Source of the DNA: Solibacillus cecembensis
Lineage (GTDB): Bacteria > Bacillota > Bacilli > Bacillales_A > Planococcaceae
Direction: 5' to 3'
Assembly: GCF_001439635.1 (NCBI RefSeq)
Contig: NZ_LMBZ01000001.1
Coordinates: 124,001 to 188,000 of the forward strand
Length of the DNA stretch: 64,000 nucleotides
Below are positions 18,756 through 29,017 of the stretch, piece after piece. Both the position numbers and the translations under genes were made by a program. The notes beneath the pieces were generated by a model, which saw only the letters and a list, made by a program, of their open reading frames with translations, did not search any database and was not told the DNA's origin. Numbering within the stretch: the stretch's first letter is position 1; each line of letters starts with the position of its first letter.

Positions 18756-20234
18756 ATTAGCGATCAAATTTTTCAGCAACTCGCAGAACGAACAAATGGC
18801 GATATTTATATTGGGGTAGTGGGTCCGGTTCGAGTGGGGAAGTCAACATTTGTTAAAAAGGTGATGGAAGGCGTTATTTTACCGAATATTTCAAATGCAG
18901 AAGATCGTATGCGTGCAATGGACGAGTTACCACAAAGCTCTCCTGGACCCGTTATTATGACATCTGAACCAAAGTTTGTTCCAGCTCAAGGGACATCGGT
19001 AACAATCGGAGAAAGTGAGATGCCATTCCGTATTCGACTCGTCGATTGTGTAGGGTATGTCATTGACGGGGCAAAAGGTTATCAAGATGAGTCTGGGCCG
19101 AAATATGTGCATACACCTTGGCATAATGAACCGATTGCATTCCAAGAAGCAGCAAAAATGGGTACCGATAAAGTCATTCGAGATCATGCGAATCTAGGTA
19201 TTGTCGTGACAACGGATGGTACAGTAAATGGTATGAGTCGAGCAGCTGCACAAGTTGCAGAAGAGCAAATTATTGAGCAGTTAACGGACATTGGCAAACC
19301 TTTTGTTTTGGTTTTAAATAGTTCGATACCAACCTCTAATGAAACGACCAATCTGCGCAATGCCCTTATTGAACGCTATGATGTGCCAGTAATCGCGATT
19401 TCAGTCGATAAGATGCAACCAGCAGATGTGGCGTATATTTTACAAGAAGCATTATTTGAGTTCCCAGTAAATCAAATTGAAGTGGAAAAGCCGGATTGGT
19501 TAGAAATACTCGATGATCATCATGAATTAAATGAAACATTAACATTTGCTGTGGAGCAATTGCAGGATGGTCTAATGAAAATCCGTGATGTGGATTCAGC
19601 GAGTGCCATTTTACAGCAAATTGATTTTGTTGAAAAATGTAATGTTGAAAGAATGGACCCAGGTTCAGGAATTGCTACATTAAGAGTGGCAGTCGATGGG
19701 GAGACTTATAAAAAGGTTTGCCAGCAATGGTTAGAGAAGCCAGTCGACACGAAAAAAGATTGGTTATTATTTATTAAAGAAGCTGCCGAGGCAAAACAAG
19801 CGCAGAAGAGATTCCGAGAAGCAATTTCAGATGCGCGCGAGGAAGGATATGGTGTGACACTGCCTTCAATGGATGAATTTGTTCCGAGTGAGCCAGAGTT
19901 AATTAAACAAAATAACTTTTTCGGTGTACGTATGAAGGCAAACGCACCATCGTATCATATTATTCGTATTGATATGGAAGCGGAATTTTCACCGCTTATT
20001 GGCTCTGAATTCCATAGCCAACATTTATTGAAAGATTTACAACATGCGTATGATCATGACCGTCAAGCGTTGTGGGAAACACAATTATTTGGGACACCAT
20101 TACATGAAGTGTTAACAGAAAGTATTCGCTATAAAATGCAAGTCGTACCAACAAGTGCGAAAAATCGTATGCGCTTAATGATGGAACGGATGGTGAATGA
20201 AGGAGAAAAAGGTCTAATTACGTTTATTATTTAA
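18756..20234 (+). CDS. spoIVA: SpoIVA, spore coat basement-layer ATPase (apparent AUU start)
   Basis: SpoIVA polymerises with ATP hydrolysis on the forespore surface and is the platform for coat assembly. The Walker A motif VGPVRVGKST and the following VDCVGYVIDGAKGYQD are present. An ATG frame opens at 18702, but no ribosome binding site precedes it. GGGAGG (18743-18748) stands seven bases before an ATT codon at 18756. Initiation there gives SDQIFQQLAERTNGDIYIG, which aligns with the B. subtilis start, and a protein of exactly 492 residues, the B. subtilis length. The sequence as given therefore suggests an AUU start; a base error at that position is the main alternative. Confidence 0.93.
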   Translation: MSDQIFQQLAERTNGDIYIGVVGPVRVGKSTFVKKVMEGVILPNISNAEDRMRAMDELPQSSPGPVIMTSEPKFVPAQGTSVTIGESEMPFRIRLVDCVGYVIDGAKGYQDESGPKYVHTPWHNEPIAFQEAAKMGTDKVIRDHANLGIVVTTDGTVNGMSRAAAQVAEEQIIEQLTDIGKPFVLVLNSSIPTSNETTNLRNALIERYDVPVIAISVDKMQPADVAYILQEALFEFPVNQIEVEKPDWLEILDDHHELNETLTFAVEQLQDGLMKIRDVDSASAILQQIDFVEKCNVERMDPGSGIATLRVAVDGETYKKVCQQWLEKPVDTKKDWLLFIKEAAEAKQAQKRFREAISDAREEGYGVTLPSMDEFVPSEPELIKQNNFFGVRMKANAPSYHIIRIDMEAEFSPLIGSEFHSQHLLKDLQHAYDHDRQALWETQLFGTPLHEVLTESIRYKMQVVPTSAKNRMRLMMERMVNEGEKGLITFII

Positions 20235-20268
20235 TTAGTAAATCAATTGATTCGACATAAAAAAATGT

Positions 20269-20303
20269 ACAGGACAGTTCACTTTATAGGTGAAATGTCC
20301 TGT
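20269..20303 (+). terminator. Hairpin after spoIVA, probable terminator
   Basis: ACAGGACA and TGTCCTGT (20269-20276 and 20296-20303) with an inner TTCAC/GTGAA pair form a strong stem. The T-rich run follows only after AATTTGCG, so termination is likely but not certain. Confidence 0.55.
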
Positions 20304-20425
20304 AATTTGCGTTTTTCCATAAAAAATAGGCAAAACATGCATGAATACAGTTGCGCCGCGGTTTTCTGTGTGTTACTCTTTTTACAGGATTTAGATTCAT
20401 GACCCTTTGAGAGGAGGTGAATGGT

Positions 20426-20698
20426 GTGAATAAAACAGAATTAGTAAACGCTGTTGCTGAAGCGGCAGGTCTTTCTAAAAAAGATGCTTCCAAAGCGGTT
20501 GAAGCTGTATTTGATACAATTCAAGATGCTCTTGCAAAGGGTGATAAAGTACAATTAATCGGTTTTGGTAACTTTGAAGTTCGTGAACGTGCGGCTCGTA
20601 AAGGACGTAACCCACAAACTGGTATGGAAATCGAAATTGCTGCGAGCAAAGTACCTGCTTTCAAACCAGGTAAAGCGCTTAAAGACGCTGTAAAATAA
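20426..20698 (+). CDS. hbs: DNA-binding protein HU
   Basis: This essential nucleoid-compacting HU homologue has 90 residues and the signature [20 protein letters not shown] on the DNA-embracing arm. I start at GTG 20426: AGGAGGTGA is five bases before it and the product begins [10 protein letters not shown] like HBsu. An in-frame GTG nine bases upstream lies within that ribosome binding site. Codon choice is biased, as expected for an abundant protein. Position after spoIVA is as in B. subtilis. Confidence 0.97.
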   Translation: MNKTELVNAVAEAAGLSKKDASKAVEAVFDTIQDALAKGDKVQLIGFGNFEVRERAARKGRNPQTGMEIEIAASKVPAFKPGKALKDAVK

Positions 20699-20720
20699 TT
20701 TTTACCGTCTAGCGTTACAT

Positions 20721-20757
20721 AGAGCAGTCTTCAGAATTTCTGAAGGCTGCTCTTTTT
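20721..20757 (+). terminator. Intrinsic terminator of hbs
   Basis: A 14-bp stem (20721-20734 with 20740-20753; one G-T pair) with a 5-base loop and T tail. Confidence 0.9.
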
Positions 20758-20777
20758 AGCGATAAGAACGGATATGG

Positions 20778-20841
20778 TGTGACATCCACCGGAGCTTAAC
20801 TTGATTCAGTAGAAGTAGGGACTTCTGCTGAATCAATTTAA
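20778..20841. repeat. Palindromic intergenic repeat, reversed copy
   Basis: TGTGACATCCACCGGAGC followed by TTAACTTGATTCAG is the reverse complement of the junction found at 16302-16333, with small changes. The arm 20796-20815 pairs with 20822-20841 over 20 positions with two differences. Confidence 0.85.
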
Positions 20842-20912
20842 AATGACAAGATATACATATGTAATATCACCTATAGTGGCATGCATTTATTGTCGAATTA
20901 AGTATACAGTTT

Positions 20913-20941
20913 TTGAACTTCTTGACGAGATATGCTACGAT
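20913..20941 (+). promoter_or_regulatory. Sigma-A promoter of folE-mtrB
   Basis: TTGAAC (20913-20918) and TACGAT (20936-20941) are separated by 17 bases, 100 bases before the folE start. Confidence 0.6.
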
Positions 20942-21041
20942 TCACTTGGTGAAATACAAACGAAAAGTGATCTACATAGATAGAACAGACAATTAAAAAC
21001 TTAATGATTCCGTTTTGGATAATTTAGGAGGAAATAGTTTC

Positions 21042-21611
21042 ATGACGAATGTTGATTTAAAGAAAATTGAAGAAGCAGTAAAAATGATATTAGAAGCGGT
21101 TGGTGAGGATGTTGAACGAGAAGGTTTACTCGATACACCGAAGCGCGTTTCAAAAATGTATGCGGAAATGTTTAGCGGCTTAAAGGAAGATCCACGTGAA
21201 TATTTTAATACGGTTTTCCATGAAGACCATGAAGAGTTAGTACTAGTGAAGGATATCCCATTCTTTTCGATGTGTGAGCATCACTTAGTACCTTTTTATG
21301 GAAAGGCTCATATTGCGTATATTCCAAAAGACGGGAAAGTGGCAGGACTGAGTAAATTAGGACGTTGCTTAGAATCGGTTGCACGTCGCCCTCAATTGCA
21401 GGAGCGCATTACATCGACAGTAGCGGATACAATTATGGAAATGCTCGATCCAAAAGGTGTTTATGTCATTATTGAAGCAGAACATATGTGTATGACAATG
21501 CGCGGCTTAAAAAAACCTGGCGCAAAAACAATTACATCGGTTGCACGTGGTATTTACGAGCAAGATGATGTTAAACGTAATGAAGTTATTTCATATGTTC
21601 AGATGTCTTAA
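21042..21611 (+). CDS. folE: GTP cyclohydrolase I
   Basis: FolE converts GTP to dihydroneopterin triphosphate, the first step of folate synthesis. The 189-residue protein has the zinc and active-site motifs [10 protein letters not shown] and [16 protein letters not shown], and the later cysteine in [15 protein letters not shown] start at ATG 21042, which follows TAGGAGG; the open frame extends 27 bases further but through that site. It is paired with mtrB, 58 bases downstream, as in the B. subtilis mtrAB operon. Confidence 0.97.
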   Translation: MTNVDLKKIEEAVKMILEAVGEDVEREGLLDTPKRVSKMYAEMFSGLKEDPREYFNTVFHEDHEELVLVKDIPFFSMCEHHLVPFYGKAHIAYIPKDGKVAGLSKLGRCLESVARRPQLQERITSTVADTIMEMLDPKGVYVIIEAEHMCMTMRGLKKPGAKTITSVARGIYEQDDVKRNEVISYVQMS

Positions 21612-21669
21612 TTAACGTCTTTTATGTTATGATAAATAAAGGAATTCTAATGGTGAGGAGATACAAATA

Positions 21670-21888
21670 ATGGCACAAGATTATATTATCATTGAAGCAG
21701 AAGAAGATGGCGTTCACGTAATTGGACTCACACGTGGTACGGATACAAAATTTCACCATTCTGAAAAATTAGATGCTGGCGAAGTAATGATTGCGCAGTT
21801 TACAGAACATACATCGGCTATGAAAATTCGTGGGAAAGCAAAAATTCATTCGACACACGGTATTGTTCAAAGTAACGGGAAGAAATAA
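21670..21888 (+). CDS. mtrB: TRAP, tryptophan-sensing RNA-binding attenuation protein
   Basis: TRAP forms an 11-subunit ring that binds tryptophan and wraps (G/U)AG repeats in the leader of trp mRNAs. The 72-residue protein keeps the core [16 protein letters not shown] and the segment [16 protein letters not shown], which carry the tryptophan pocket and RNA-contact lysines. The trp operon that B. subtilis has a few kilobases downstream is not present at that place here, so its target must lie elsewhere in the genome. Confidence 0.96.
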   Translation: MAQDYIIIEAEEDGVHVIGLTRGTDTKFHHSEKLDAGEVMIAQFTEHTSAMKIRGKAKIHSTHGIVQSNGKK

Positions 21889-21922
21889 ACGATTGAAACA
21901 ACACTGAAATGGAGTAATTTCT

Positions 21923-22663
21923 ATGAGTGCAACATACATTACACAATCTATTCAGCAATTAAAATCAAATATTTTCATGCATGTTCGTCATAGAGCATTA
22001 CTACAAAATGTCGGAGAACCCATCTTGAATAAGGAACAGTTGTTTTTTATTCAGCTACCGTTTTTAGATGGGAAACCATCAGATGACGACCGTAAAATAA
22101 GCGCAATAACGGTTGGGATTGTGCATGCCTCCCTTTGTGAACATGAAAAAATAAAAGAACAAAATGCGACTGGTAAACAGCAACAACTAACAGTGCTTGC
22201 TGGTGATTACTATAGTGGTCGTTATTATCAATTATTAGCGCTATCTAAAAATATCCAACTTATACAAAAGTTATCTAAAGGCATTGTCAATCGCTGTGAA
22301 CAACAGATTAAAATTTACGAACCTGTGAAAAGACCGCTTCACGAGTGGATTGACAGTATAAGCATCATTGAATGTGAATTAATTGAACGATATTATGAAG
22401 CATATGAATTTACACAATATAAAAATGTTATGAAAAAAACGTTAACTTATTTACGATTGAAACAGGAGTTTTCGTTGATTAAAAATGGTGAGGAAAGCTT
22501 TTTTTCTAAGCAATTACATAATGACAAGTTCAACTCACCGACTATTCAAAAAGAATTGCAAGAAGAACTTATGAAGAGGCAGGACGAATTGAAAAGGATT
22601 GTGGAGCACACACCAATACAACCCGAATTAAAACAATATATCGAGCACTTGATCACTTCATAA
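21923..22663 (+). CDS. hepS: Heptaprenyl diphosphate synthase component 1
   Basis: HepS is the small subunit of the two-component synthase that makes the side chain of menaquinone-7. The 246-residue protein has the characteristic LAGDYYSGRYYQLLA segment. The family diverges quickly, so position is the other main evidence: hepS-menG-hepT is the B. subtilis order. It ends at TAA next to the menG leader and is surely cotranscribed. Confidence 0.9.
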   Translation: MSATYITQSIQQLKSNIFMHVRHRALLQNVGEPILNKEQLFFIQLPFLDGKPSDDDRKISAITVGIVHASLCEHEKIKEQNATGKQQQLTVLAGDYYSGRYYQLLALSKNIQLIQKLSKGIVNRCEQQIKIYEPVKRPLHEWIDSISIIECELIERYYEAYEFTQYKNVMKKTLTYLRLKQEFSLIKNGEESFFSKQLHNDKFNSPTIQKELQEELMKRQDELKRIVEHTPIQPELKQYIEHLITS

Positions 22664-22687
22664 GTGAATAAGAAAGGTTTTGAAAAC

Positions 22688-23389
22688 ATGACAAAATCGA
22701 AAGAACAACATGTTCATGAAGTATTTGAGAGTATTTCAGAAAGCTACGATAAGATGAACTCTGTTATTAGCTTCCAGCAACATATCAAATGGCGCAATGA
22801 TACGATGAAGCGCATGGCTGTTAATAAAGGTTCAAAGTGCTTAGATGTTTGTTGTGGCACAGCGGATTGGACGATTGCTTTAGCACAAGCTGCTGGTGAA
22901 GACGGCGTTGTTAAAGGGCTAGATTTTAGTCAAAACATGTTGAATGTAGGACTTCAGAAAACAGCTGCCATGCCACATGTGGAGTTAATTCATGGGAATG
23001 CGATGGAATTGCCATTTGAAGATAACACATTTGACTTTGTAACAATTGGCTTTGGATTGCGTAATGTACCAGATTATTTGCAAGTGTTGCGAGAAATGCA
23101 TCGTGTCGTAAAACCTGGAGGAATGGTCGTATGTTTAGAAACATCACAATCGGAAATTCCTGGTTATCGTCAACTATTCCGCTTCTATTTCAAATATATT
23201 ATGCCGGTGTTCGGAAAGCTTTTTGCGAAAAGTTATAAAGAATATTCTTGGTTACAAGAGTCTGCAAATGATTTCCCAGGTATGAAAAAATTAGCGCAAC
23301 TGTTCAAAGATGCAGGTATGCAAAATGTAACATATAAAGCTTACAGTGGTGGGGCAGCCGCAGTGCATATAGGCTTTAAAAAAGAATAA
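22688..23389 (+). CDS. menG: Demethylmenaquinone methyltransferase
   Basis: MenG (UbiE family) performs the final SAM-dependent C-methylation of menaquinone. The 233 residues equal the B. subtilis protein. SAM motif I is [11 protein letters not shown], and the FGLRNVPD motif follows. I start at ATG 22688 ([17 protein letters not shown]), matching the family N-terminus; a GTG at 22664 adds eight residues without a ribosome binding site. It lies between the two subunits of heptaprenyl diphosphate synthase. Confidence 0.96.
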   Translation: MTKSKEQHVHEVFESISESYDKMNSVISFQQHIKWRNDTMKRMAVNKGSKCLDVCCGTADWTIALAQAAGEDGVVKGLDFSQNMLNVGLQKTAAMPHVELIHGNAMELPFEDNTFDFVTIGFGLRNVPDYLQVLREMHRVVKPGGMVVCLETSQSEIPGYRQLFRFYFKYIMPVFGKLFAKSYKEYSWLQESANDFPGMKKLAQLFKDAGMQNVTYKAYSGGAAAVHIGFKKE

Positions 23390-23411
23390 TAGTGAGAGTG
23401 GGTTTTGACGC

Positions 23412-24386
23412 GTGGAAAAGATGAAGCTAAAAATACTATACGCTGATATTAAATCAGATATAGAAATCATCGAAAAAGAACTAGAAAATGCGCTAAGTTC
23501 ATCTTCTCACTTATTGAATGATGCCTCACTTCATTTATTGCAAGCGGGTGGAAAACGGATTCGACCGGTATTTGCGTTACTAAGTGCGAAATTTGGTGAC
23601 TATAATATTGAGCGAATGAAAAATATTGCCGTACCGTTAGAATTAATCCACATGGCATCATTAGTGCATGATGATGTCATAGATGATTCGGATATGCGTC
23701 GAGGTAGACACACGGTAAAAGCGCAGTGGAATAACCGTGTCGCGATGTATACAGGGGATTTTATATTTGCGAGAGCATTAGAATATGTCACAATCATTGA
23801 AAATCCTCAAGCCCATCAAATTTTAGCTGAAACAATGGTTGAACTTTGTAATGGTGAAGTCATTCAAATTGAAGATAAGTTTCGTTTAAATCAAACGGTT
23901 AAAGATTATTTCCGCCGTATTAAGCGTAAAACAGCACTGTTAATTGAATCAAGTTGTGAACTAGGGGCGGTCGTTAGTGGAGCAGATGAAAAAACGACAC
24001 GTCATTTAAAACGCTATGGCTATTTTGTTGGGATGAGCTTCCAAATTATTGATGATATATTAGATTTCACTGCTACGGACAAGCAGCTAGGCAAACCAGC
24101 AGGCAGTGACTTCATTCAAGGGAATATTACATTACCTATATTATTGATGAAGGAAGATCCTCAAATCGTCCCGTATATAGAAAAAGTATCAACGGGTGAG
24201 CTAACAGAAGAAGAACGCCAAGCGATGTTACAACTTGTGCGTAGATCAAATGCGATAAAAGAAGCGACAAAAGTTAGTAATTTATATTTAAAAAAGGCTT
24301 TAGCTGAAGTTGAAAAATTACCAAATAATCCTACGAAGAAAAAAATGCGCGATATTGCATTGTTTATGGGGAAGCGAAAATTCTAG
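23412..24386 (+). CDS. hepT: Heptaprenyl diphosphate synthase component 2
   Basis: This is the catalytic trans-prenyltransferase subunit of 324 residues. It has both aspartate-rich motifs, HDDVIDD (near residue 90) and DDILDF (near 218), and the GGKRIRP substrate site. It works with HepS to make C35 diphosphate for menaquinone. The start is GTG 23412; an ATG nine bases downstream is an alternative, and neither has a strong ribosome binding site. Confidence 0.95.
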   Translation: MEKMKLKILYADIKSDIEIIEKELENALSSSSHLLNDASLHLLQAGGKRIRPVFALLSAKFGDYNIERMKNIAVPLELIHMASLVHDDVIDDSDMRRGRHTVKAQWNNRVAMYTGDFIFARALEYVTIIENPQAHQILAETMVELCNGEVIQIEDKFRLNQTVKDYFRRIKRKTALLIESSCELGAVVSGADEKTTRHLKRYGYFVGMSFQIIDDILDFTATDKQLGKPAGSDFIQGNITLPILLMKEDPQIVPYIEKVSTGELTEEERQAMLQLVRRSNAIKEATKVSNLYLKKALAEVEKLPNNPTKKKMRDIALFMGKRKF

Positions 24387-24413
24387 CAAAATCGAGCACT
24401 CTGCTAATATTTG

Positions 24414-24442
24414 TTGCAGTTTGAGCTTGTCTTTGGTAATAT
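24414..24442 (+). promoter_or_regulatory. Possible sigma-A promoter of ndk
   Basis: TTGCAG (24414-24419) and TAATAT (24437-24442) with a 17-base spacer lie 52 bases before the ndk start. Confidence 0.45.
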
Positions 24443-24493
24443 TTATCGGTAGGTGTAAAACCTTTTATCTAATTTTAAGGAGTGTTTAACAAC

Positions 24494-24913
24494 ATGGCAA
24501 TCGAAAAAACATTTTTAATGGTTAAACCAGATGGCGTAGAACGTCAAGTAATCGGTGATATCGTAGACCGTTTTGAGCGTCGCGGTTTTGTATTACGCGG
24601 AGCAAAATTAATGACAGCTTCTCGTGAATTAGCTGAAAATCATTATGCAGAACACGCTGAGCGTCCATTCTTCGGTGAATTAGTAGACTTCATCACTTCT
24701 GGCCCAGTATTTGGTATGGTTTGGGAAGGCGAAAACGTTATCCAATTAGCTCGTATCATGATGGGTGCTACTAAACCAGAAGATTCAGCTCCTGGTACAA
24801 TCCGCGGAGACTACGCTGTAACTTTATCTCACAACGTAATCCACGGTTCTGACTCTTTAGCTTCTGCTGAGCGCGAAATCAACTTATGGTTCGGCGAAGG
24901 TTTAGCTGAATAA
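24494..24913 (+). CDS. ndk: Nucleoside diphosphate kinase
   Basis: Ndk balances nucleoside triphosphate pools by phosphate transfer through a histidine. The active site NVIHGSDS and the start [15 protein letters not shown] are clear. I start at ATG 24494 (AAGGAG eleven bases upstream) and not at the in-frame GTG that lies within that site. At 139 residues it is about ten shorter at the C-terminus than B. subtilis Ndk. Its codon use (TTA, GGT, CGT) is noticeably more biased than that of its neighbours, fitting high expression. Confidence 0.97.
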   Translation: MAIEKTFLMVKPDGVERQVIGDIVDRFERRGFVLRGAKLMTASRELAENHYAEHAERPFFGELVDFITSGPVFGMVWEGENVIQLARIMMGATKPEDSAPGTIRGDYAVTLSHNVIHGSDSLASAEREINLWFGEGLAE

Positions 24914-24926
24914 TTAAAATGAATAG

Positions 24927-24960
24927 ATAGCGTTCACTTTCATAGTGGACGCTATTTTTT
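24927..24960 (+). terminator. Intrinsic terminator of ndk
   Basis: Arms 24927-24937 and 24945-24955 (ATAGCGTTCAC with GTGGACGCTAT) form an 11-bp stem with one G-T pair and a T6 tail. Confidence 0.88.
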
Positions 24961-25033
24961 ACATAAAAACTATCAGAATAATGAAACTATAAGGACGAGA
25001 CTAACGTATATTAAATAAAAGGGAGAGGATGAA

Positions 25034-25246
25034 ATGGTTTTTTGGATTGCTATTGTCATTATTGTTGTAGTGGGAACTTTGACAGATACGTATACGAAAA
25101 ATAAGAAAATAGAGTTGAAAAGATTAGACAAAGAGATTGAATTAGAACGTCTAAAATTAGAAAACTATGATAAAGAGACAGAAAAAATGCGTCTAGAATT
25201 AGAACATTCGAAGCAACAGTTGTTAGAAACTAGGAAACCTTCATAA
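25034..25246 (+). CDS. Small membrane-anchored coiled-coil protein
   Basis: I do not recognise this 70-residue protein. Residues 2-16 form one very hydrophobic membrane helix (FWIAIVIIVVVGT), and residues 25-66 are a highly charged, leucine-spaced helix likely to form a coiled coil. GGGAGAGGATG precedes the ATG. It stands between the ndk terminator and cheR. The layout resembles small membrane scaffold or septum proteins, but no function can be assigned. Confidence 0.65.
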   Translation: MVFWIAIVIIVVVGTLTDTYTKNKKIELKRLDKEIELERLKLENYDKETEKMRLELEHSKQQLLETRKPS

Positions 25247-25280
25247 ATAAAGTGGAATTGTATTTCAGTTGTTACTATAA

Positions 25281-26093
<813 letters not shown>

Positions 26094-26158
26094 TGGCATA
26101 AAAATGCGCTGTATGTGTGTTGCGAAAGTTTGGAGAGGAATCCACTTTTCAAACGAAT

Positions 26159-26199
26159 AAAAAACGCTTTTCGTACAATTTGCGAATAGGCGTTTTTTT
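26159..26199 (+). terminator. Intrinsic terminator of cheR
   Basis: AAAAAACGC (26159-26167) pairs with GCGTTTTTT (26190-26198) and an inner TTCG/CGAA segment; a T run follows. Confidence 0.7.
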
Positions 26200-26356
26200 G
26201 TTCAATTTTGCTCGTACATGCCTGGTATTTTATCTTAAATGTTCAGAATGTTCTAAAATAGCTACATATCCGTATGGAAATGGTGCTGATATTTATCTTG
26301 AAATATGTTATAGTGAAAAATACATACTTTAGCGAGTTGAAGGGAGAAAGTGTTTA

Positions 26357-27538
26357 ATGCGTTATTTAACAGCAGGTGAGTCACACGGACCACAATTAAC
26401 AACAATTATAGAGGGGTTACCATCACTATTACCGGTGACAGCAGAAAAAATAAATTATGATTTAAAACGTCGACAAGGTGGACATGGACGAGGGCGTCGT
26501 ATGCAAATTGAAACAGATACAGTCGAAATCGTTTCGGGCGTTCGCCACGGAAAAACATTAGGCTCTCCAGTAGCGCTTGTCGTAACAAATGATGATTGGA
26601 AGCACTGGACTAAAATTATGGGGGCTGCAGAATTACCAGAAGATATCGACCCATCGGAAATGAAGCGTCAAATTTCCCGTCCACGCCCAGGACATGCCGA
26701 TTTAGTTGGTGGGATGAAATATGGTCACCGTGATTTACGCAATGTTCTAGAGCGTTCAAGCGCCCGTGAAACAACAGTGCGTGTAGCAGTTGGCTCTGTT
26801 GCCAAAGCTCTATTAAATGAGCTAGGCATTTCGATTGTTGCGCATGTGACGGAAATCGTAGGAATTAAAGCGGATCCAGCACTTCTTGAAGGAAAATCAG
26901 CAGACGAAATTCGTACGATTGTAGAAGAAGATCCTTGCTACTGTGTGGATCCAGAAGCATCGGCAAAAATGGTCGAAGCAATTGATGATGCGAAAAAAGC
27001 AGGCGATACAATTGGTGGGGTCGTTGAAGTCATTATAGAAGGATTACCAGCGGGCATTGGGTCTTATGTTCACTATGATCGTAAATTAGATGGGAAATTG
27101 GCTGCAGCGATGTTAAGTATCAACGCGTTTAAAGGTGTTGAGTTCGGCATCGGCTTTGAAATGGCCCGTAAAAAAGGTTCGGAAGTACATGATGAAATTA
27201 TTTGGGATGAAGAAAATGGCTATACGCGCACGACAAACCGTCTAGGTGGCTTAGAAGGTGGGATGTCAACTGGAATGCCAATCGTTGTACGCGGTGTCAT
27301 GAAACCGATCCCAACGCTATATAAACCGCTACAAAGTGTAGATATTGAAACGAAGGAACCATTTAAAGCAAGTGTTGAACGTTCAGATAGCTGTGCAGTA
27401 CCAGCAGCGTCAATCGTGGCAGAACATGTTATTGCTTGGGAAATAGCGAGTGTTATTGTTGATCAATTCCACAGTGATCAATTCCCTCAATTAAAAGCAC
27501 AAATTGATGCGATGCGTCAGTACACAAAGGAGTACTAA
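26357..27538 (+). CDS. aroC: Chorismate synthase
   Basis: This enzyme (AroF in B. subtilis naming) makes chorismate from EPSP using reduced FMN. The 393-residue protein has the signatures GESHGP at residues 7-12, GRGRRM and [15 protein letters not shown], and a C-terminal [11 protein letters not shown] segment. It opens the aromatic amino-acid cluster and is one base away from aroB. AAGGGAGA precedes the ATG. Confidence 0.97.
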   Translation: MRYLTAGESHGPQLTTIIEGLPSLLPVTAEKINYDLKRRQGGHGRGRRMQIETDTVEIVSGVRHGKTLGSPVALVVTNDDWKHWTKIMGAAELPEDIDPSEMKRQISRPRPGHADLVGGMKYGHRDLRNVLERSSARETTVRVAVGSVAKALLNELGISIVAHVTEIVGIKADPALLEGKSADEIRTIVEEDPCYCVDPEASAKMVEAIDDAKKAGDTIGGVVEVIIEGLPAGIGSYVHYDRKLDGKLAAAMLSINAFKGVEFGIGFEMARKKGSEVHDEIIWDEENGYTRTTNRLGGLEGGMSTGMPIVVRGVMKPIPTLYKPLQSVDIETKEPFKASVERSDSCAVPAASIVAEHVIAWEIASVIVDQFHSDQFPQLKAQIDAMRQYTKEY

Positions 27539-27539
27539 T

Positions 27540-28631
27540 ATGAAAATTCCAGTTCGTGCCGCATCTCATTCGTATGTAGTAACGATTGGGAATGGCATTT
27601 TACAAGATGTCGTGCAATCACATAAAACACTGTTTGAAACGGCAGATAAAATCATTGTATTAACGGATGAATTTGTTTGGGCGGCACAAAAGGAATATTT
27701 CGAAGCGAATTTTTCTTATTCCTTTGAAGTGCTTGTCATGCCCGCAGGAGAACAATGCAAAAGTTTTGAAAATTATCAGCTAACGCAAACATTTTTACTA
27801 GAAAAGAAATGTACGCGTAAATCCCTCGTTATTGCATTTGGTGGGGGTGCTGTAGGAGATTTAGCTGGATTTGTTGCCGCGACGTATATGCGCGGAATTC
27901 CGTTTATTCAAGTGCCAACGACGATTTTAGCTCATGACTCTGCAGTAGGTGGGAAGACAGCGATTAATCATCCGCATGGCAAAAATATGATTGGTGTGTT
28001 TTATCAGCCACAAGCGGTTATTTATGATACGAAATTTTTACGCAGTTTAAGTGAAAAAGAAGTACGTTCAGGAATGGCTGAAGTCATTAAACATGCGCTT
28101 ATTTCCGATGCTAAGTGGGTGGAAGAATTAGTAGAAGGTCATTCCATTACAAATTTACCAGAGCAGTTGCTAGGAGATTATTTAGCACAAGGTATTCAAG
28201 TGAAGGCTGACATTGTGGAACAAGATGAGACGGAGCAATCCGTTCGTAAATATTTAAATTTAGGTCACACATATGGTCATGCAATCGAAGCGGCTGCGGG
28301 TTATGGCAAAGTCGCGCATGGTGAAGCAGTCATGATTGGTCTCATTTATAGTTTATTATTAAGTGAACGCCACGGAAAAATCGATCATGCCTTTACAAAG
28401 CGAATTTTACAATTTGCCATCGACAGTGGCTATCCGTTTGAAGCGGTTCAACAATTTACGTTTGAACAGCTTACGGACTATTTATTAAAAGATAAAAAGG
28501 CAGACTATGGTGTATTGCAGTTTGTTTTGTTAGAAACAGTTGGAAAACCATTTGTTCAAAAAATTGAGTTAGAAGAATGCGAAGAAATCGATAAACAGTT
28601 AAGACAATTACTAGTGGAGGTGCAAGCATGA
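27540..28631 (+). CDS. aroB: 3-dehydroquinate synthase
   Basis: AroB converts DAHP to 3-dehydroquinate with NAD and a divalent metal. The 363-residue protein shows GGGAVGDLAGFVAATYMRG and the metal-binding histidines in LGHTYGHAIEAA and HGEAV. I start at ATG 27540: AAAGGAG lies in the end of aroC and the product begins MKIPVRAASHSY. The stop overlaps the aroH start (ATGA). Confidence 0.97.
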   Translation: MKIPVRAASHSYVVTIGNGILQDVVQSHKTLFETADKIIVLTDEFVWAAQKEYFEANFSYSFEVLVMPAGEQCKSFENYQLTQTFLLEKKCTRKSLVIAFGGGAVGDLAGFVAATYMRGIPFIQVPTTILAHDSAVGGKTAINHPHGKNMIGVFYQPQAVIYDTKFLRSLSEKEVRSGMAEVIKHALISDAKWVEELVEGHSITNLPEQLLGDYLAQGIQVKADIVEQDETEQSVRKYLNLGHTYGHAIEAAAGYGKVAHGEAVMIGLIYSLLLSERHGKIDHAFTKRILQFAIDSGYPFEAVQQFTFEQLTDYLLKDKKADYGVLQFVLLETVGKPFVQKIELEECEEIDKQLRQLLVEVQA

Positions 28632-28990
28632 TTCGTGGAATACGTGGCGCAATTACGATTGATGAAGATAAAGCTGAGTTAGTATGGGAAGAGACAGCTA
28701 AGCTTGTACAAGAAGTAGTGAAACAAAATAAAGTAGATCCTTCAGATATTGCATCTGTTACCATTTCGACAACACCAGATATTCGCTCAGCATTCCCGGC
28801 GAAGTCTGTTCGTTCAATGGAAGATTGGCAATACGTACCGATCATGTGTATGCATGAGATGGATGTACCGGGTGGACTTCCGCTTTGTATTCGTGTGTTA
28901 TTACATGTCAACACACATACACCACAGCATGAAATTCATCATATTTACTTAAAAGATGCCGTTAAATTACGACCAGATTTAGTGAAATAA
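28628..28990 (+). CDS. aroH: Chorismate mutase, AroH type
   Basis: AroH rearranges chorismate to prephenate at the branch to phenylalanine and tyrosine. It is the trimeric monofunctional type of 120 residues (127 in B. subtilis). RGIRGAI at the N-terminus and CIRVLLHV carry the active-site arginines, and MHEMDVPGGLP is the family motif. It overlaps aroB by four bases. In B. subtilis the trp genes follow; here hisC follows directly. Confidence 0.96.
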   Translation: MIRGIRGAITIDEDKAELVWEETAKLVQEVVKQNKVDPSDIASVTISTTPDIRSAFPAKSVRSMEDWQYVPIMCMHEMDVPGGLPLCIRVLLHVNTHTPQHEIHHIYLKDAVKLRPDLVK

Positions 28991-29017
28991 CAGCAAATTA
29001 AGAGGAGTCGGTCAAAG

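Larger units (their letters stand above)
20699..21041. other. 343-base gap between hbs and folE
   Basis: The gap holds the hbs terminator, the reversed repeat copy and the folE promoter. I see no coding sequence in it. Confidence 0.8.

Noticed and set aside
28471..28914. 147-codon minus-strand frame across aroB-aroH
   Set aside because: Antisense of two well-supported genes with overlapping ends.
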